A DNA stretch of 64,000 bases from Petrosia ficiformis (taxonomy: Eukaryota; Porifera; Demospongiae; Haplosclerida; Petrosiidae). The stretch is from the NCBI GenBank assembly GCA_947044365.1, contig OX345643.1, positions 3,188,501 to 3,252,500 of the forward strand, in the 5' to 3' direction. The position numbers and the translations under genes are program-made. Below are positions 1 to 64,000 of this stretch, one piece after another; positions within the stretch are counted from its first letter, which is position 1, and each line of letters opens with the position of its first letter. The notes beneath the pieces were generated by a model, which was not told the DNA's origin, searched no databases, and saw only the letters and a program-made list of their open reading frames with translations.

Positions 1-1177
1 TTCTCCACCAAATTTAAAACCTAGATTACTATTATTATGATCATGAGTGTTATTCTTATCATTTTTATATCACTAGATACTGTTTCTGTTATAATGTGTT
101 TTGTATTAACCTCATAATAAAGAATGGAGAAATTGCATTTACAAGTGAAAGTTAAACTTCCTTGAAAAGTCACTGTACTTTCAACTGAAAAGGGAATAGC
201 TTATTATGTAATTATTGTACACTAGTCTCTTTCTATCCAGACACAAGATCACTGAGGTCACAATCAATATGTATGTAGCCAAAATGTGATTAATTATAAT
301 TATGAACAAGAATATGTACGTCGACAAATGTTCTATCACAACTCATAAGTGTAGTATATGAAGAAGAAATTGTGGAAGAAAATAAGACATGTGGATATGT
401 AATTAAATGCATTCACGTTTATAGACTCATAAATAAAAATCTTTTTTATTGACCAATCTGGAATTCTTTCTTTACTGCTTGACAACCTTCTTCATTTAAA
501 ATCACACTTATGTTTTGAAATTATGTTTTGTACATTGTATTGTTCCCATATCTCTTTTTTTTCCTGACTGGATATCCAAATTAGCCAACTCAGTATGCAA
601 CTTGTACCATAACGAAACTCAATATTTTTTACCAGTGCCATACAAAACTGTCTAAAAATTACAGGTACAGTACATGGTTGATCGTTCAAACAAACACAAT
701 AATTATAGTATAATTATAATATACTTATGATTTCTACAAATAGATTTGGTAATAAAGCATGGCCCTATCAGATTTATTGTTCAATTATAATGACTGCAAA
801 TAAAGTTTTACAAGGAAAAAAGAGGGATAAATTGTTAGCAGTGTTAGTTGGATTCAAACATGCAAGATGAATCTATTTATCAAAGTTTCTGTTCATTTTA
901 TTTCACAATTGGTTGTGACATACATACCACAAGTGGGCGATTATAATTTACAGTGATACAGGCTAGTAGACCCATTAATCAAACGTTTTGTAGATAGAAT
1001 GGAACACACCAACAAAATTAATAGTATATCTAGCTACACAAAAGACTGAATCAGGATAATATCATAATTGAAACTTTAAAGGTGTAGTTAATTTTACATA
1101 ACTATACAATTCTCATACATCTACAACAACAACATTATAACTATGATATGTAGGTCTGACAAATATCAAGAGCATTG
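1..1177. other. 3' flank of ATR
   Basis: Contains the ATR 3' untranslated region and downstream sequence. A minus-strand AATAAA (plus TTTATT at about 897-902) lies about 275 bases after the stop and is a candidate polyadenylation signal. Otherwise AT-rich with no supported gene. Confidence 0.35.
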
Positions 1178-62546
<61,369 letters not shown>

Positions 62547-64000
62547 CTGTAGGTGGAAGTGAAATATGATATACAAACACATAGAGACAATATTCTTAAC
62601 ATCCTGCAATATTTGATAGCTAAACCTTAAGCCTACTTTTAGTTGTGTGTATTAATTTCAGTGGCTCAAATAATAATTAGCACGACAAAAAAATATTTTT
62701 TGATCCTAGCATAATAAGCGTGGCTCAGAAATTTACTAAGCATGCTAAATCTGAGCGTTTAAAATTGCTAAATTTAGTGGACGCAATTAATAGTAGGCTT
62801 AAGGTAAAATGAAGTGAGGTTAAAAATATGCGCTGTGTTTTCCAATATTACAAGCAGTTCATGTAAGCATCATTCAGAAAAATGACATAGTAAATCACCA
62901 ATGCTAGCAATTAAGAATAAGTGCATGAAAATAGGTGTATTTATGTTGTTAGCACACCAAGAGAAGAAAACTTAATGAAACACATTATCTTTTGATTTCA
63001 TTTTGTGTCGAGATACTCTTATCTTCTATTGAGTTCAATTTAATTACACCTAGACTCTATTAATTGTAATATAACACAAAGTCATACATATACACTTAGT
63101 AAAAGGTTGACTGGACTCTCAATGCAAAAGATGTTTACAAAATGAAAACAGAAACTCAACAAGATGTTATGAATCCATGTGTGGTCTTCTTCAGTTACAT
63201 ATACACTTACACAGTCAGTAAGCTAAATATAGATGTCTACACTCCTTACAAATCCCATATATTTGTTCCTTGCAATCTGGGAATCTTGATGGCATTGTGC
63301 TAACTGAAGATCATGCTAATCTGTGGATTCTGCAGCTAATTGCATTAACTATTGAAATTATTTATAATTATCAACTTAAATTACGTCAAGTGAGAGATTT
63401 ACAGCAGTTGTATTTTAGTATAGTACAATCTGTCAATTGTATGCCAATCCAGTTTAGCATGCTACCCCTCCTCTTTTTTGTAAGGTTGACGGGCAGACAA
63501 GGGTCTAGAAGCAAGTTGGCTTTACTAGTTCATTTGGAATGTGTGAAAACCATAATGTTTAGTTGTTGACAATTCATCATTCCCATGCACTAATAATGGT
63601 CTTTGGTTATTATTGACTCACTTGTTTTTGGTACTGTTCAAGGTAGAAGGAAGGTGTTAGACAGTAGATTGGTGCTAGAAAGTGGCATTTAGCTCAGTTT
63701 GGCCCACCTCCTGTAATACCTTCTGATGACCTTGGCTTATATAAACCTTGTTACAAATGATTAAAATTTAGACTAAAATTAACTCAAATCACAGAAAAAC
63801 TACTTCAATCATAGTCTTCCTGATCTTTTTTTCTACCATTATACATTCTTATACTTACTATAATGTAAACAATGTGGCTTCTTCTCCCTTTCCAAATGGG
63901 CTAGTATACTACACTAGTGCCAGTATACTGATTGACACACTTTCCGTGGATCTTCAGTTTGTGCGATGCAATTTATGCCAATTGTACAATTTTGCAGATT
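62547..64000. other. upstream part of the ATR locus, unassigned
   Basis: Must contain intron and possibly exons for the ATR N-terminus, but that end of ATR evolves fast and no exon could be supported. A plus-strand open frame at 63270-63569 shows no recognised domain. Confidence 0.4.

Noticed and set aside
63270..63569. 99-residue plus-strand ORF, longest in the window
   Set aside because: No recognisable domain, no splice context, and no conserved motif; left unassigned.

Overview
The window is eukaryotic DNA. It is AT-rich, has no operon-like gene packing, and has short exons with GT..AG boundaries separated by introns of a few hundred bases to 7 kb, plus many microsatellites and short inverted-repeat transposons. 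One gene fills almost all of it: a minus-strand ATR checkpoint kinase of the PIKK family. Its sequence is animal-like, and the intron density and repeat content suggest an invertebrate, possibly an early-branching one such as a sponge. That placement is a guess from sequence feel, not a demonstrated result.

ATR was assembled exon by exon from protein similarity, splice sites and codon phase. Sixty-four exons from 60895 down to the stop codon at 1178-1180 join in one frame of 5,731 coding bases, about 1,909 residues plus stop. This corresponds to roughly human ATR residue 735 to the C-terminus. One further tentative exon lies at 62414-62546. The N-terminal part and promoter lie above 62.5 kb and mostly outside the window. 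Layout along the protein: HEAT-repeat solenoid and UME region (60.9-42.6 kb), FAT domain (41.1-14.5 kb), PI3K-like kinase domain (13.5-4.0 kb), PIKK regulatory linker (3.5 kb) and FATC tail (1.5-1.2 kb). The catalytic and FATC motifs are intact, so the gene looks functional. Several exons are very small (20, 39, 39, 44, 49, 50 bases).

The introns hold the rest. There are four or more families of non-autonomous inverted-repeat elements, called R1 to R4 here, with clear nesting events. There are long foldback hairpins, hairpins with a CCCGAGGGC-like loop, a 2.3-kb minisatellite with higher-order structure at 26.9-29.2 kb, a tandem array grown inside an R1 element at 17.0-17.7 kb, and a decayed plus-strand HIRAN-like ORF at 31.4-31.7 kb in the largest intron. 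No rRNA, tRNA or CRISPR array was recognised, and no second intact gene is supported.
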